Shown here: positions 33,704 through 43,200 of the stretch, piece after piece
Position numbering within the stretch: the stretch's first letter is position 1
Layout: every line of letters begins with the position of its first letter
Assembly (NCBI RefSeq): GCF_963677195.1
Contig: NZ_OY781918.1
Coordinates: 1,600,923-1,664,922, forward strand
Reading direction: 5' to 3'
Length of the DNA stretch: 64,000 nt
Origin: an uncultured Marinifilum sp.
Lineage (GTDB): Bacteria; Bacteroidota; Bacteroidia; Bacteroidales; Marinifilaceae
The notes under the pieces: model-generated
The model's input: only the letters and a program-made list of their open reading frames with translations
Told to the model about the DNA's origin: nothing
Databases searched by the model: none
Made by a program: the position numbers and the translations under genes

Positions 33704-35785
33704 TTAAAATGCTTCAATAAGTTTTACAGTAAGCGCCGATTTTTCTGCATCATATCCTCCGGCTTTATATTGAACCCGGTTACTTGTAATTCCTTTTGAA
33801 ATAATATAGTTGGAAGCTTTTTTAGCTCTTTCCAAACTAAGTAATTTGTTCTCTTTTTTACTTTGATCGGTATTTGTGAATCCAATTATTTCAATTGCAA
33901 TGTGTGGATTAACCTTTAGTAAACCAGTTAAATTGTTTAATTCGTTAATGGTATGTTCTTTTAATGCCGAAGAGTTTTTGTCGTATTCTACACCAAATAA
34001 TTCCATTTGCTTGCTACGATTAAATTTTTCCAATTCAATTTGTTCGTACTTATCCGAAATGTATTTGTAGTTATTTATAACTTTGGTAAAATATCCATCT
34101 TTATGAATGATTATGTCATAAGATTTTGATGGGTCGATTTCTTTTATAAACTCACCATACTCATCCGATTCGCAAAAGCTATTAATCTTATAAGATTGAT
34201 TAATAATTTCGACATTTGCATTTTCTATAGAACGACCAGAATATTGGTTAATTATACTTCCTTTAAAGTTTACCCATGGAGTTTTCTCCATTACAATATT
34301 TAACTGATTACTTGCTTTATTAGTATTGGCAAAATATAAAATTCGTTTGGTTTTGTAGCCTGGTTTGCTAACAATTAAACTGTAGTTTTTTCCATCGAAA
34401 ATATCCAAATTAAAAAGACCCTTATTTTTAGTATAGCTAATTTTCTCTTTCGATAAATTATCCATAAGTACTACTTGCACACTATCGAGTGATATTTTTG
34501 TTTTTGCTTCGGAGATACGACCTTTTAAAGTAATAAGCTTGTCTTTATTTGTTTCGAACGAAAAAATATCATCGTTACCTCTTCTATTGGATGAAAAATA
34601 TCCTATTTCTTTATTTTTAGTTGTAATAAAACCAAAATCGTCTTTTTCTGAATTGAATGGAGGTCCCAGATTTACAGGATATGTCCATTGGTTTTGCTCA
34701 AAAGTTGTTTTAAACAAATCTAATCCGCCAAAGCCAATATGCCCATTAGAAGAAAAATAAAGATAATTATCAGCAGCTATAAAAGGGAACATTTCGTTGC
34801 CGGCAGTATTTACCGTAGGACCTAGGTTTATTGGTTTACTCCATGCAAAACCTTGCTTACGGCATAAATAGATATCGGTGCCACCATATCCGCCATCCAT
34901 ATCCGAAATAAAATAAAGAAACCTTCCATCGGGCGATATACTTGGATGTCCAATTGAATAATTTTTGCCTGAGAAAAGGAATAATTCTGGTTTATCCCAT
35001 GATTTACCATTAAATCTTGAAGTGTATATGTTTAATTCTGATTTTCCTTCTAAATTTAAATTGCCCTTATTTCTGGTGAAGTAAATGAATTTTTCGTTGG
35101 GACTAAAGCAAGCAGGCCCTTCGTGATATTTAGAGTTAAACAGATTATTTAAAGGCTCTGGAGAAAGGAATTTAGATCCACTTTTTTCTGCATAATACAA
35201 ATCCAGATAATATTCACCTGTTCTGCCATCAGTAGCTCTTGATGTTTTATTTGGGCGTCCCGACACAAAAACTATCCCATCTTTATAAAGTGCAGATACA
35301 AAATCGGATTGTGCAGAATTAATATTTAGAGGATTAACTGTATATAGCTGTTTATCTTCCAGTTCATTTATTAAATTACAAGATAAAATCAAATTTGTTA
35401 TGTTCTTGTTGTCAGGATAAATTTTAGCATATTTTTTGTACCAATTTATTGCTTCAGAGTAGTTTCTATTTCTTTTTAAAAGTTCGGCATATTGCAGATA
35501 ATCTTCGGCTATGGCTTCATTACTGGCAACAATATTTTCCAATAAATAAAGAGCTTTATTGTCTTTTTGAGTTTCTGTATAACAATGAGCTAATTTTCTT
35601 TTAATATTAATGTTATCTGTATTTTGTAAATACTTTTCGTAGAAGTATTGAGCATTGGAATATTCTTCATTTTCGAATAAACGATTTCCCTTTATTAAAT
35701 TATTATTTTGGGCAGATAGGGATATGTTTCCCGTTATAATTAATAGTAATGCGAATATCGTTCTGAATACTTGTTTACTGGTCAT
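33704..35785 (-). CDS. TPR/PD40/OmpA-like outer-membrane protein
   Basis: A 693-residue exported protein (signal peptide ending SLSAQ). Tetratricopeptide-like helices (about 25-130) precede a PD40 beta-propeller with repeated G-P-SPDGRFLYFISD / PFIAADNYLYFSSNG units (about 160-410) and two carboxypeptidase-regulatory-like modules (about 420-590). The C-terminal OmpA-like domain includes IEIIGFTNTD and LSLERAKKASNYIISKGI, and would bind peptidoglycan. This architecture accompanies PorP/SprF proteins and CTD-bearing T9SS substrates in Bacteroidota, as it does here, with 5 bases separating it from the PorP/SprF gene. Confidence 0.87.
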   Translation of the reverse strand: MTSKQVFRTIFALLLIITGNISLSAQNNNLIKGNRLFENEEYSNAQYFYEKYLQNTDNINIKRKLAHCYTETQKDNKALYLLENIVASNEAIAEDYLQYAELLKRNRNYSEAINWYKKYAKIYPDNKNITNLILSCNLINELEDKQLYTVNPLNINSAQSDFVSALYKDGIVFVSGRPNKTSRATDGRTGEYYLDLYYAEKSGSKFLSPEPLNNLFNSKYHEGPACFSPNEKFIYFTRNKGNLNLEGKSELNIYTSRFNGKSWDKPELFLFSGKNYSIGHPSISPDGRFLYFISDMDGGYGGTDIYLCRKQGFAWSKPINLGPTVNTAGNEMFPFIAADNYLYFSSNGHIGFGGLDLFKTTFEQNQWTYPVNLGPPFNSEKDDFGFITTKNKEIGYFSSNRRGNDDIFSFETNKDKLITLKGRISEAKTKISLDSVQVVLMDNLSKEKISYTKNKGLFNLDIFDGKNYSLIVSKPGYKTKRILYFANTNKASNQLNIVMEKTPWVNFKGSIINQYSGRSIENANVEIINQSYKINSFCESDEYGEFIKEIDPSKSYDIIIHKDGYFTKVINNYKYISDKYEQIELEKFNRSKQMELFGVEYDKNSSALKEHTINELNNLTGLLKVNPHIAIEIIGFTNTDQSKKENKLLSLERAKKASNYIISKGITSNRVQYKAGGYDAEKSALTVKLIEAF

Positions 35786-35790
35786 AGTCC

Positions 35791-36744
35791 TTAAAAATAT
35801 CGCGGTGAAGTAATACGGCTCTTTTTTAAAGAGAGATTGTAATTTAATATTATTTCATGATTGGTAAAACCCTTTGCCTGATATTTTCCAAAATATCTTT
35901 CATAAGAATATGAAAATCTTAGTTTTTGGCTTAACTCATACCCTAGTAATCCGGCCCATGAATTGTCCGATCTATATCCGGCACCAATTGAAACGCCACT
36001 ATCATGAATAAAATCTAAATTTATATTGGCTATGATATTTGCTGAATATGTTTTAACCAATAATACAGAAGGTGCAAATTTAATCTCAGAGTTAAGATCT
36101 GTTTTTGTTCCTGCACCAATATAGAGAGGTATGTTTCCAGCTTTAAATTTCATGTTGTTAGAAAAGCCTTCGGAAGATGGCTGATCGTTCGACAACAATC
36201 TTGGAGCTGAAAAACCGATGTAATATTTAGGAGTATAATAATAAAAGCCGATTCCAAAATTTGGTACCCATGTTGATACATCATTATCGGGGAAAGCTGG
36301 ATCGTCGGGCGAAGTAAAGTTTGGATCGTAAGTTGTTAACTGTGTCCATTTTATTTGTTTGTTTATAAAACCAGCCTGTATACCCATCGATAATGTGCCC
36401 TTGTAACTTACTTGCAAGTGATAGGCATAATTTAAGAAAACAGCATTATCTTTCTGTATTCCGAATTGGTTGTTGTATACAACAGCACCTAAACCAAATT
36501 TAGTATAATTTACAGGAGATTGTACCGATAGTACCGCAGTTTGAGGAGAACCTTCAATATCAACCCATTGATTTCGGTAGGCCAGAACGGCTTCCATAAA
36601 TCGACTACTGCCAGCATAAGCCGGATTGTAAAAAAGGCGGTTATAGGTATAATTTGAAAAACGGATGTCTTCCTGTGCCATTGATTGCATAGCGCATAAT
36701 AGAAAACATCCGAAAAATATGATAATTCTTTTCGTTTTATTCAT
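35791..36744 (-). CDS. PorP/SprF family type IX secretion-associated membrane protein
   Basis: A 317-residue outer-membrane barrel with signal peptide (ending SMAQ). The N-terminal DIRFSNYTYNRLFYNPAYAGS is the hallmark of the PorP/SprF family. It continues with AYRNQWVDIEGSPQTAVLSVQ, LGAVVYNNQFG and the final FTNHEIILNYNL strand. SprF-type members are needed for secretion or surface attachment of the large CTD protein encoded next to them. Here the partner is the unusually small CTD protein immediately upstream (2-base gap). Confidence 0.9.
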   Translation of the reverse strand: MNKTKRIIIFFGCFLLCAMQSMAQEDIRFSNYTYNRLFYNPAYAGSSRFMEAVLAYRNQWVDIEGSPQTAVLSVQSPVNYTKFGLGAVVYNNQFGIQKDNAVFLNYAYHLQVSYKGTLSMGIQAGFINKQIKWTQLTTYDPNFTSPDDPAFPDNDVSTWVPNFGIGFYYYTPKYYIGFSAPRLLSNDQPSSEGFSNNMKFKAGNIPLYIGAGTKTDLNSEIKFAPSVLLVKTYSANIIANINLDFIHDSGVSIGAGYRSDNSWAGLLGYELSQKLRFSYSYERYFGKYQAKGFTNHEIILNYNLSLKKSRITSPRYF

Positions 36745-36746
36745 CC

Positions 36747-37415
36747 TTAGTACTTAACAACGATATAACCACTTTTTACATACTCTTTATCTTTAATTAT
36801 CAATTTAAAGAAGTAAGTACCTTTAGGCAATTTATCTCCTGGCCCAAGTTTTACTCCAGTGCTATTGTAGCCACCATCCCAAGCTTCTTGGTTATTATAA
36901 TTTCTTTGTTCAAAAACTTTAGTTCCCCAGCGAGAGAATACAATAAATTCGTTTTCAGGATAGTTCTCGATTCCTTTAATATAAAATTTATCGTTAATAT
37001 TATCGTTGTTTGGTGAAAATGAAGAAGGAATAAACAGTTCTACCTGATTTGGATCTAATACATTTATTAAAACAAGTGCTCTATCGCATAAATTGGTATT
37101 AGAACAAATTTCATAGTAAATAGTGTCTGTGCCGTAACTTAAATCGTAAGGATAATATACCATTAGAGTATTATCTTCAATTAGGTACGCTTTCCCAAAT
37201 TGGTCTGTTTGTTTTAAAATCGATGATTCAATATCATCAATTGATGATATTTGGTCATTTTTAAGGAAATCAATTTCAATGTATACTACTTCGTTATTAG
37301 CGCTTTGGTTTGTAATAGAAACGGTATCGTTTTTTGCAATAGGTGTTTGGCCAAAACCAGCTTTTGCACATAGCAGAAGTCCAAGTAGTAGTAGAATGGA
37401 TAGATTTAATCTCAT
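36747..37415 (-). CDS. Small T9SS cargo with gliding-motility-type (type B) C-terminal domain
   Basis: A 222-residue exported protein (signal ending GFGQ). It has a single cadherin/Ig-like repeat (PIAKNDTVSIT ... VVYIEIDFLKND ... YYEICSNTNLCDRALVLINV) and a type B CTD: LFIPSSFSPNNDNINDKF, FIVFSRWGTKVFEQ, WDG--NSTG, LPKGTYFFKLIIKD. Type B CTD proteins usually reach hundreds to thousands of residues, so this is close to a minimal cargo. It is co-transcribed with its likely SprF-type partner and the OmpA/PD40 protein. Confidence 0.85.
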   Translation of the reverse strand: MRLNLSILLLLGLLLCAKAGFGQTPIAKNDTVSITNQSANNEVVYIEIDFLKNDQISSIDDIESSILKQTDQFGKAYLIEDNTLMVYYPYDLSYGTDTIYYEICSNTNLCDRALVLINVLDPNQVELFIPSSFSPNNDNINDKFYIKGIENYPENEFIVFSRWGTKVFEQRNYNNQEAWDGGYNSTGVKLGPGDKLPKGTYFFKLIIKDKEYVKSGYIVVKY

Positions 37416-37463
37416 ATTAGATTAGTGTATTGCGTACAACTTAAGTTATAAATTATATTATTC

Positions 37464-38465
37464 TTAATGGAGGATTTTAAAAATAAGTTCCTTTAATAAA
37501 TCTCCATGTTTAGTGCTTATGTCACCATATCCTTTCGATTTAAGATCGTATTCTCTCAATAGTTCAATTATGGAAACCAATTTCTTGGGATTATAATTAA
37601 GAGAAGCTTGTTTATAATCCTTTACAAAAAAAGGATTAATGTTTAAGCTTGAGGCAACAGCTTTTTCGTTTACTTTATTCTTAATAAAATAATACTTAAG
37701 AACTTTTGAGAAATACGAGTACAAGAGTGCAATGGTTACAACCATTGGATTATTTTTTTCGTTTGTAGAAAAGTAGTTTATAATCTGGTTGGCTTTTAGA
37801 ACGTCTTTTTTCCCTAGTGCATTTTGCAGTTCAAAATTGTTGAAATCTTTCGATATTCCTATGTTTTTTTCAATATCACTGGGTGTAATTGTATTACTAT
37901 TAGTGATATTTATGCTAAGTTTTTCGAGTGCATTTGTAATTTTACCTAAATCATTACCTAAAAATTCGGCCAATAAAAAAGCTGCCTTATTATCTATTTT
38001 ATATTTAAGGCTTGCAGTGTATTTTTTTATCCAATCTGGTACCTGGTTATCATAGATTTTTTTCGATTCGAATAGAATTCCATTCTTAGCGACTTCTTTT
38101 GTAAAGCTTTTTCTCTTATCGAGCGATTTATATTTGTAGTTTATTACAAGAATAGTCGATTTTAAAGGTGCTTTTACATAGGATAAAAGTTGATCTATAT
38201 TTTTAATATTTTGAGCTTCACGAACAATTACAATTTGTCTTTCCGACATCATTGGGAATCGTCGGGCAGTAGTTACAATGCTACCTATATCTGTATCTTT
38301 ACCATAAAGAATTGTTTGATTAAAATCGCGTTCCGATTCAGAAATAGCAGTTTCTATAATATAATCGGTTATTTTATCAATAAAAAAACTTTCATCTCCC
38401 ATTAAAAAGTAAACAGGAGCGTATTCCTTCTTTTTTAGGCTGCGTAATATTTCTTCGTAAGTCAT
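37464..38465 (-). CDS. holA: DNA polymerase III subunit delta
   Basis: A 333-residue clamp-loader subunit that opens the beta clamp. The N-terminal PVYFLMGDESFFIDKITDYI and RRFPMMSERQIVIVREAQNI blocks match the HolA family, as do ILFESKKIYDNQVPDWIKKY, the AAFLLAEFLGNDLGKITNALEKL helical segment and the C-terminal domain. The length is normal. It lies 10 bases downstream of the AMP nucleosidase gene and 48 bases before the CTD protein gene. Confidence 0.9.
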   Translation of the reverse strand: MTYEEILRSLKKKEYAPVYFLMGDESFFIDKITDYIIETAISESERDFNQTILYGKDTDIGSIVTTARRFPMMSERQIVIVREAQNIKNIDQLLSYVKAPLKSTILVINYKYKSLDKRKSFTKEVAKNGILFESKKIYDNQVPDWIKKYTASLKYKIDNKAAFLLAEFLGNDLGKITNALEKLSINITNSNTITPSDIEKNIGISKDFNNFELQNALGKKDVLKANQIINYFSTNEKNNPMVVTIALLYSYFSKVLKYYFIKNKVNEKAVASSLNINPFFVKDYKQASLNYNPKKLVSIIELLREYDLKSKGYGDISTKHGDLLKELIFKILH

Positions 38466-38475
38466 TTTTCTGATC

Positions 38476-39246
38476 TTAAAATCTTAAATGTTTTACTGAT
38501 TGGCGGTTGTGCATAATTTCTTTTAGTGCCTCAATTCCTATTTCTAAATGTTCTTTTACAAATTGGTTGGTTACGGCAGCATCGCTTTCGTCGGTTTTTA
38601 CACCTTCCGAAATCATTGGCTGATCGGATACCAATAGGAGAGCCCCAACTGGAATTTCATTGTAAAATCCTACAGTAAAAATTGTTGCAGTTTCCATGTC
38701 AATAGCCATTGCTCTGGTTTTGCCAAGGTATTTTTTAAATCGAACATCGTATTCCCAAACTCGTTTATTTGTAGTTAAAACTGTTCCGGTATAATATTCT
38801 TTATCTCTATCCGAAATAACCTTCGATACAGCCATTTGAAGGCTGAATGCGGGTAGGGATGGAACTTCGGGTGGTAAATAATCATTCGATGTTCCTTCAC
38901 TTCTAATGGCGGCTATTGGCAAAATTAGATCTCCTAGTTTATTTTTTCTTTTTAAGCCTCCGCATTTACCTAAAAAAAGTACTCCTTTTGGACTAATTGC
39001 ACTTAATAAATCAAGAACTGTTGCAGCATTCGGACTTCCCATGCCAAAATTAATGATAGTAACACCATCGGCCGATGCATTTGGCATTGCTTTATCTTCA
39101 CCAACAATTTCGCAATTGTGCCATTTTGCAAATAATTCTACATAATGATTAAAATTGGTAAGTAATATATATGGTGTAAAATCGACAAGTTCTCTGCCGG
39201 TGTATCTGCTTAGCCAGTTTTTTACGATTTCTTCTTTGGTCTTCAT
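38476..39246 (-). CDS. amn: AMP nucleosidase
   Basis: A 256-residue protein of the nucleoside phosphorylase fold that hydrolyses AMP to adenine and ribose 5-phosphate. Key blocks are IINFGMGSPNAATVLDLL, GVLFLGKCGGLKRKNKLGDLILPIAAIRSEGTS and the nucleoside-binding Met/Glu in AIDMETATIFTVGF, then LLVSDQPMISEG. It is the short form common in Bacteroidota, lacking the N-terminal regulatory domain of E. coli Amn. It is the first gene of an eight-gene minus-strand unit and is divergent from the HsdR-N protein. Confidence 0.85.
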   Translation of the reverse strand: MKTKEEIVKNWLSRYTGRELVDFTPYILLTNFNHYVELFAKWHNCEIVGEDKAMPNASADGVTIINFGMGSPNAATVLDLLSAISPKGVLFLGKCGGLKRKNKLGDLILPIAAIRSEGTSNDYLPPEVPSLPAFSLQMAVSKVISDRDKEYYTGTVLTTNKRVWEYDVRFKKYLGKTRAMAIDMETATIFTVGFYNEIPVGALLLVSDQPMISEGVKTDESDAAVTNQFVKEHLEIGIEALKEIMHNRQSVKHLRF

Positions 39247-39277
39247 TAATAGGAGATTTTATATAGGAATAAACTTG

Positions 39278-39285
39278 TATATTTG
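39278..39285 (+). promoter_or_regulatory. Putative -7 box for the HsdR-N protein gene
   Basis: Perfect TATATTTG 20 bases before the ATG at 39305, with TTTT 17 bases further upstream in place of TTTG. Confidence 0.4.
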
Positions 39286-39304
39286 AGCAGTTAAGCCTTT
39301 TTTT

Positions 39305-39763
39305 ATGGAAAATTTAAATTTACCAACTTATTCCTTCAAATTAAAATTTGATCTGCAAAGAAAACTAATTTTTGACAGTATTCGAAAGAAGTATGTTGTA
39401 TTAACGCCGGAAGAATGGGTTCGACAAAATTTCATTCGATATTTGGTTGAAGAAAAAGGTTATCCTGTTTCTTTAATTGCTGTTGAGAAAAAGGTAGACA
39501 TCAATCTATTACCGCAGCGAAGTGATATTGTTCTTTACAATAAAAATGCAAATCCTGTAATTATTGTGGAGTGTAAATCCACCAAAATTAAAATTACCCA
39601 AGAGGTATTTAATCAAGTTGCCAGATACAATATGAAGCTTAAAGTTCCTTTTTTAGTTGTTACTAATGGCTTAAGGCATTTTTGTTGCTACATGAATTAT
39701 GAGAAACATAACTTTAAGTTTGTTGAGGATATTCCTAATTATCAGGAAATTAAAAATCTTTAG
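39305..39763 (+). CDS. Stand-alone HsdR N-terminal-like nuclease domain protein
   Basis: A 152-residue protein made of a single PD-(D/E)xK domain of the type I restriction HsdR N-terminal kind. It shows PEEWVRQNFIRYLVEEKGYP, then RSDIVLYNKNANPVIIVECKS, in which Asp and the E-C-K triad form the catalytic motif, and QVARYNMKLKVPFLVVTNG. No helicase or methylase domain and no hsdM/hsdS gene is present, so it is not a restriction enzyme in the usual sense. Short proteins of this kind are widespread in Bacteroidota and their role is unknown. Its last 14 bases overlap the end of the convergent GNAT gene. Confidence 0.8.
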   Translation: MENLNLPTYSFKLKFDLQRKLIFDSIRKKYVVLTPEEWVRQNFIRYLVEEKGYPVSLIAVEKKVDINLLPQRSDIVLYNKNANPVIIVECKSTKIKITQEVFNQVARYNMKLKVPFLVVTNGLRHFCCYMNYEKHNFKFVEDIPNYQEIKNL

Positions 39764-40286
39764 TGTTTATTTTTTGAAGAAGATACTCATCTTTCCAGCC
39801 ATGAGCTGTATTAATCCAATCTTTTTTTAATCCGGCAATTTCGAATCCCTGATTTTTGAACAAGCGCAAACTATTTTCATTATTTGAGGCAATATTACAA
39901 TACAATTGATGGAGTTTAAGTACTGTAAATGCATAGTTGCATAGGCTTTGCAATGCTTCGCTTGCGTAACCTTTTTGTTGGTTTTCTTTGTTGTGTATTA
40001 AAATTCCTATTCCTGCATGACGATGATATGGATCAAAATCGAATAGATCGATTAAGCCTACAGCCTTGTTATTATCCATTTGTTCTATTACGAGGCGCAA
40101 TTGTTTGGTTTCAAAAATATCTAAATGCGAACTTTCTAAATATTGTTTTAAAACAAAAAGAGAAAATGGTTTTAGTGTGTTACTAACTTCCCATATTGTA
40201 GAATCATTTTCCCATTTGTAAAGTAATTTTAAATCGGTTGGCTCAAGGGCACGCAATCGAATATTTTTATTTTCTAGGATTTGCAT
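39750..40286 (-). CDS. GNAT N-acetyltransferase (RimJ-like)
   Basis: A 178-residue acetyltransferase of the RimJ/RimL-like group: IRLRALEPTDLKLLYKWENDSTIWEVSN at the start, LIDLFDFDPYHRHAGIGILIHNKENQQKGYASEAL (acetyl-CoA loop), then LHQLYCNIASNNENSLRLFKNQGFEIAG and WINTAHGWKDEYLL. Members acetylate protein N-termini, antibiotics or other amines; the substrate here is unknown. It begins one base after the stop of the large repeat protein on the same strand. Confidence 0.85.
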   Translation of the reverse strand: MQILENKNIRLRALEPTDLKLLYKWENDSTIWEVSNTLKPFSLFVLKQYLESSHLDIFETKQLRLVIEQMDNNKAVGLIDLFDFDPYHRHAGIGILIHNKENQQKGYASEALQSLCNYAFTVLKLHQLYCNIASNNENSLRLFKNQGFEIAGLKKDWINTAHGWKDEYLLQKINTKDF

Positions 40287-40287
40287 T

Positions 40288-43200
40288 TTAGTTTTCGCTA
40301 TACCATTTTATTTCACGGGTAAATGCATCGAAGTATCCTTTTTTGGTTACTTCTGGCAAACTACTCTGAGCTTTCGAAAGAGAATTAAATTTCTGAAAAG
40401 TATATCTTGATAATCCATCATTACCTTTGTATAAAGATAAATTATCTTCGCCCAGGTTGCTAAAATAATTTAGTGGTCGGGCATTTTTTAAAGCCATTAC
40501 TTGAATGGTATAGAAGCTATTGTTTTTAGTATCCTTATTGTTATGTAGTATTGCTTCTCCATGCAAGGATCTTCGTACAAAAGCATCCCAGTATCCATTT
40601 TTTAGAACACTGCCTAAATCGCGGATAGCTTTGTGTTTTGAAGAATAAGTTTTGTAGGTATATCGGTATAAACCTGTTTTATCAGCATACATATTAACTT
40701 TTCCTAAATCGCTAAAATATGTAAGCGGACGAGGATTTCTTAAGGCCATTACCTGTATCGTATAAGTGGTCGTTTCCTGATATTTCATACCTGAATATAG
40801 TAATTGATCGTTTATAACGGTTCTTATAAATGCATCCCAATATCCCATTCGAATGAGCTTATTCATTTCTTTAACAGCCTCGCGATATGATTTAAATTTT
40901 CGGTAAGTATATCGGGTAAATCCATCGGTTCCGTTAAAGACTTTTACATTGTCTAGATTATCAAAAAATTCAGCTTCGATAGGCAGATTTAGTGCCATTA
41001 TCTGAATGGTATAGTAAGTTTCGCCTCCCGATTTTTCTTTCACCAAGTTGTTTTTTGATAAAATTCGAATGCTAGAGGTTTTAATGCCTTTTTTAATGAG
41101 TTGTTTTTGAGCTTTTGAAGCTTCCTTGTAATTTTTAAATTTTCCGTAGGTATAATGATAACGATTATCTGGACCTTTGGTTTCTATAATGCCATCCAGA
41201 TTATCGAATAATTTATTTTGAGGCGAAATAAAATTACCCAAATCTAAAGTAAAAGCTAAATCGCCTGCTGCTATTGCTTCAATTTTAGTATCAGCTTTCT
41301 CAGGAGTTGTTTTTTTAATTTCCTTTGGTTTTGTAACTGTTTTAGCAGGTGTTACAGTATTAGTTGCAAGTGGTTTTTTTATCTCAGGTTTGGTAATTAC
41401 AGACTTGGTTTTTGAAACCAGGCTGTCTTTACTCATTTCATTAATAATCTTATCAATAATTTTATTTTCAGGTTCACTAAGAATACTGTCCTTAGCTAAA
41501 GAATCAATAAATTCTTTATGGTCAGGAATCGAATCTGTTTCCGATACTAAACTACCTACTTCGTTTAATTTACTTTTTTCAAAATCAATTAACTCAAGTG
41601 TTTGAGGGTAGTCGGCTTCGTCTTTCGAACGTAAAGTAAGTGGTAGTAATGTAATTACACTGTGATTTTCTTTGTTGGCATATTCGGTAGGAATGTTAAG
41701 AACTGTACGTAAAGTTCTATATCCCTCGGCCACAATTTCTAAATTGTATTTTTTACCTGCTTCGATTATAAATAAAAATTTTCCGCTGGCAGTATTAGGA
41801 GTGTAAATTCCTATGGTTTTATTTTTATGGCTTACTGTAATTTTAGCATTTCCTACCGGACTACCATTGGAGGTAACGATTTTACCTTTTAAAACGAATA
41901 AACCAGCTTGTTCAGAGTTTGGTGTTTTAATCAAAAATATATCTGTTCTTCCTACGCTACCTTTTCTATGAGAAGCAAAATAAGCTCTTCGTCCGTCGGG
42001 AGTAGGGGTGTAGTAAATGTCATCATCAGTGGAATTAATTGGATAGCCAATGTTTATTGGACTTGTCCATCTTCCTTTACTGTTAATACTCTTAAATATA
42101 TCTAATCCACCCATTGTTTTATGTCCTGCCGAACTAAAGTAAAGCGTTTTTCCATCAGGATGAATAAAAGGTGCGTCATCATCGAATTCTGTGTTTATAG
42201 CGGGCCCTAAATTTCTCGCTTTTCCCCATTTTCCATTTGGAAGAAGCGTAGCGGTATAAATATCCATTCCTCCATATCCTCCTGGTCTATCGCTTGAGAA
42301 AAATATGGTTCTTCTGTCGGCCGAAATTGAAATGTGACTTTCTTTACTTTTTGAATTAATATTTGGGCCTAATTTTTTAGGTGCCGACCAAGAATTACCC
42401 TCTAACTTACTAACATAAATGTCTCCACCTTCCGAATTTTTTTGGTCTATAAAACCGGCTTTATAGATGTATAATTCCTGACCATCTGCAGAAATTGATA
42501 TGGATGCATCGTGATCGTTCGTATTTAGTTCGGCAATGCCTTTAGGTGCCGACCAAGAACCATTTACTAAATGTGTAATGTAAATATCTTCAAAATACTG
42601 ACCATCATTATCTAATTTGCTACCTGTTCCATTTCTTCTCGATGTAAATACCATTGTACTTTCATCGGCAGTAACTCCAGGGCTGTGTTCTGCAAACTCA
42701 GAATTAATTTTATTTCCTAAATTAACGATAGAAATATCAACTGGATTTTTTACCAATTCTAATCCATTTTTGCACATTTTAACTTCTCTCTGTATTTCGT
42801 TTCTAAAATCAATGTTTTGAGGAGAGATAATCTGCAATAAATCTTTAAAAACTTTTAAGGCTTCTCTAAATTGATAGTTGGTATGATATGCTTTTCCTAG
42901 ATTAAAGTAAACATCTATAGGAACGTTATTTTTGGAGCTCGTATACTGTATGGATTTCTCGAGTAAACCAACCGATTTTCCTTTTTCAGATATAATGTTT
43001 AAATAACAAACTCCTAATTTGAAATTTAAATTCGTATTTCGGGGCGATTGATCTAAAAGCTCTTTATAAATTTTAGCAGCTTTAGTAAAATTACGGTTAG
43101 CAAGAAGATTTTCAGCAATATGATATTGTTTCTTATTGCTTATTTTTTGCTTTTTTGGACTTGCGTTAAGAGTGTAGGCATTACACACTCCTGTAAGAAT

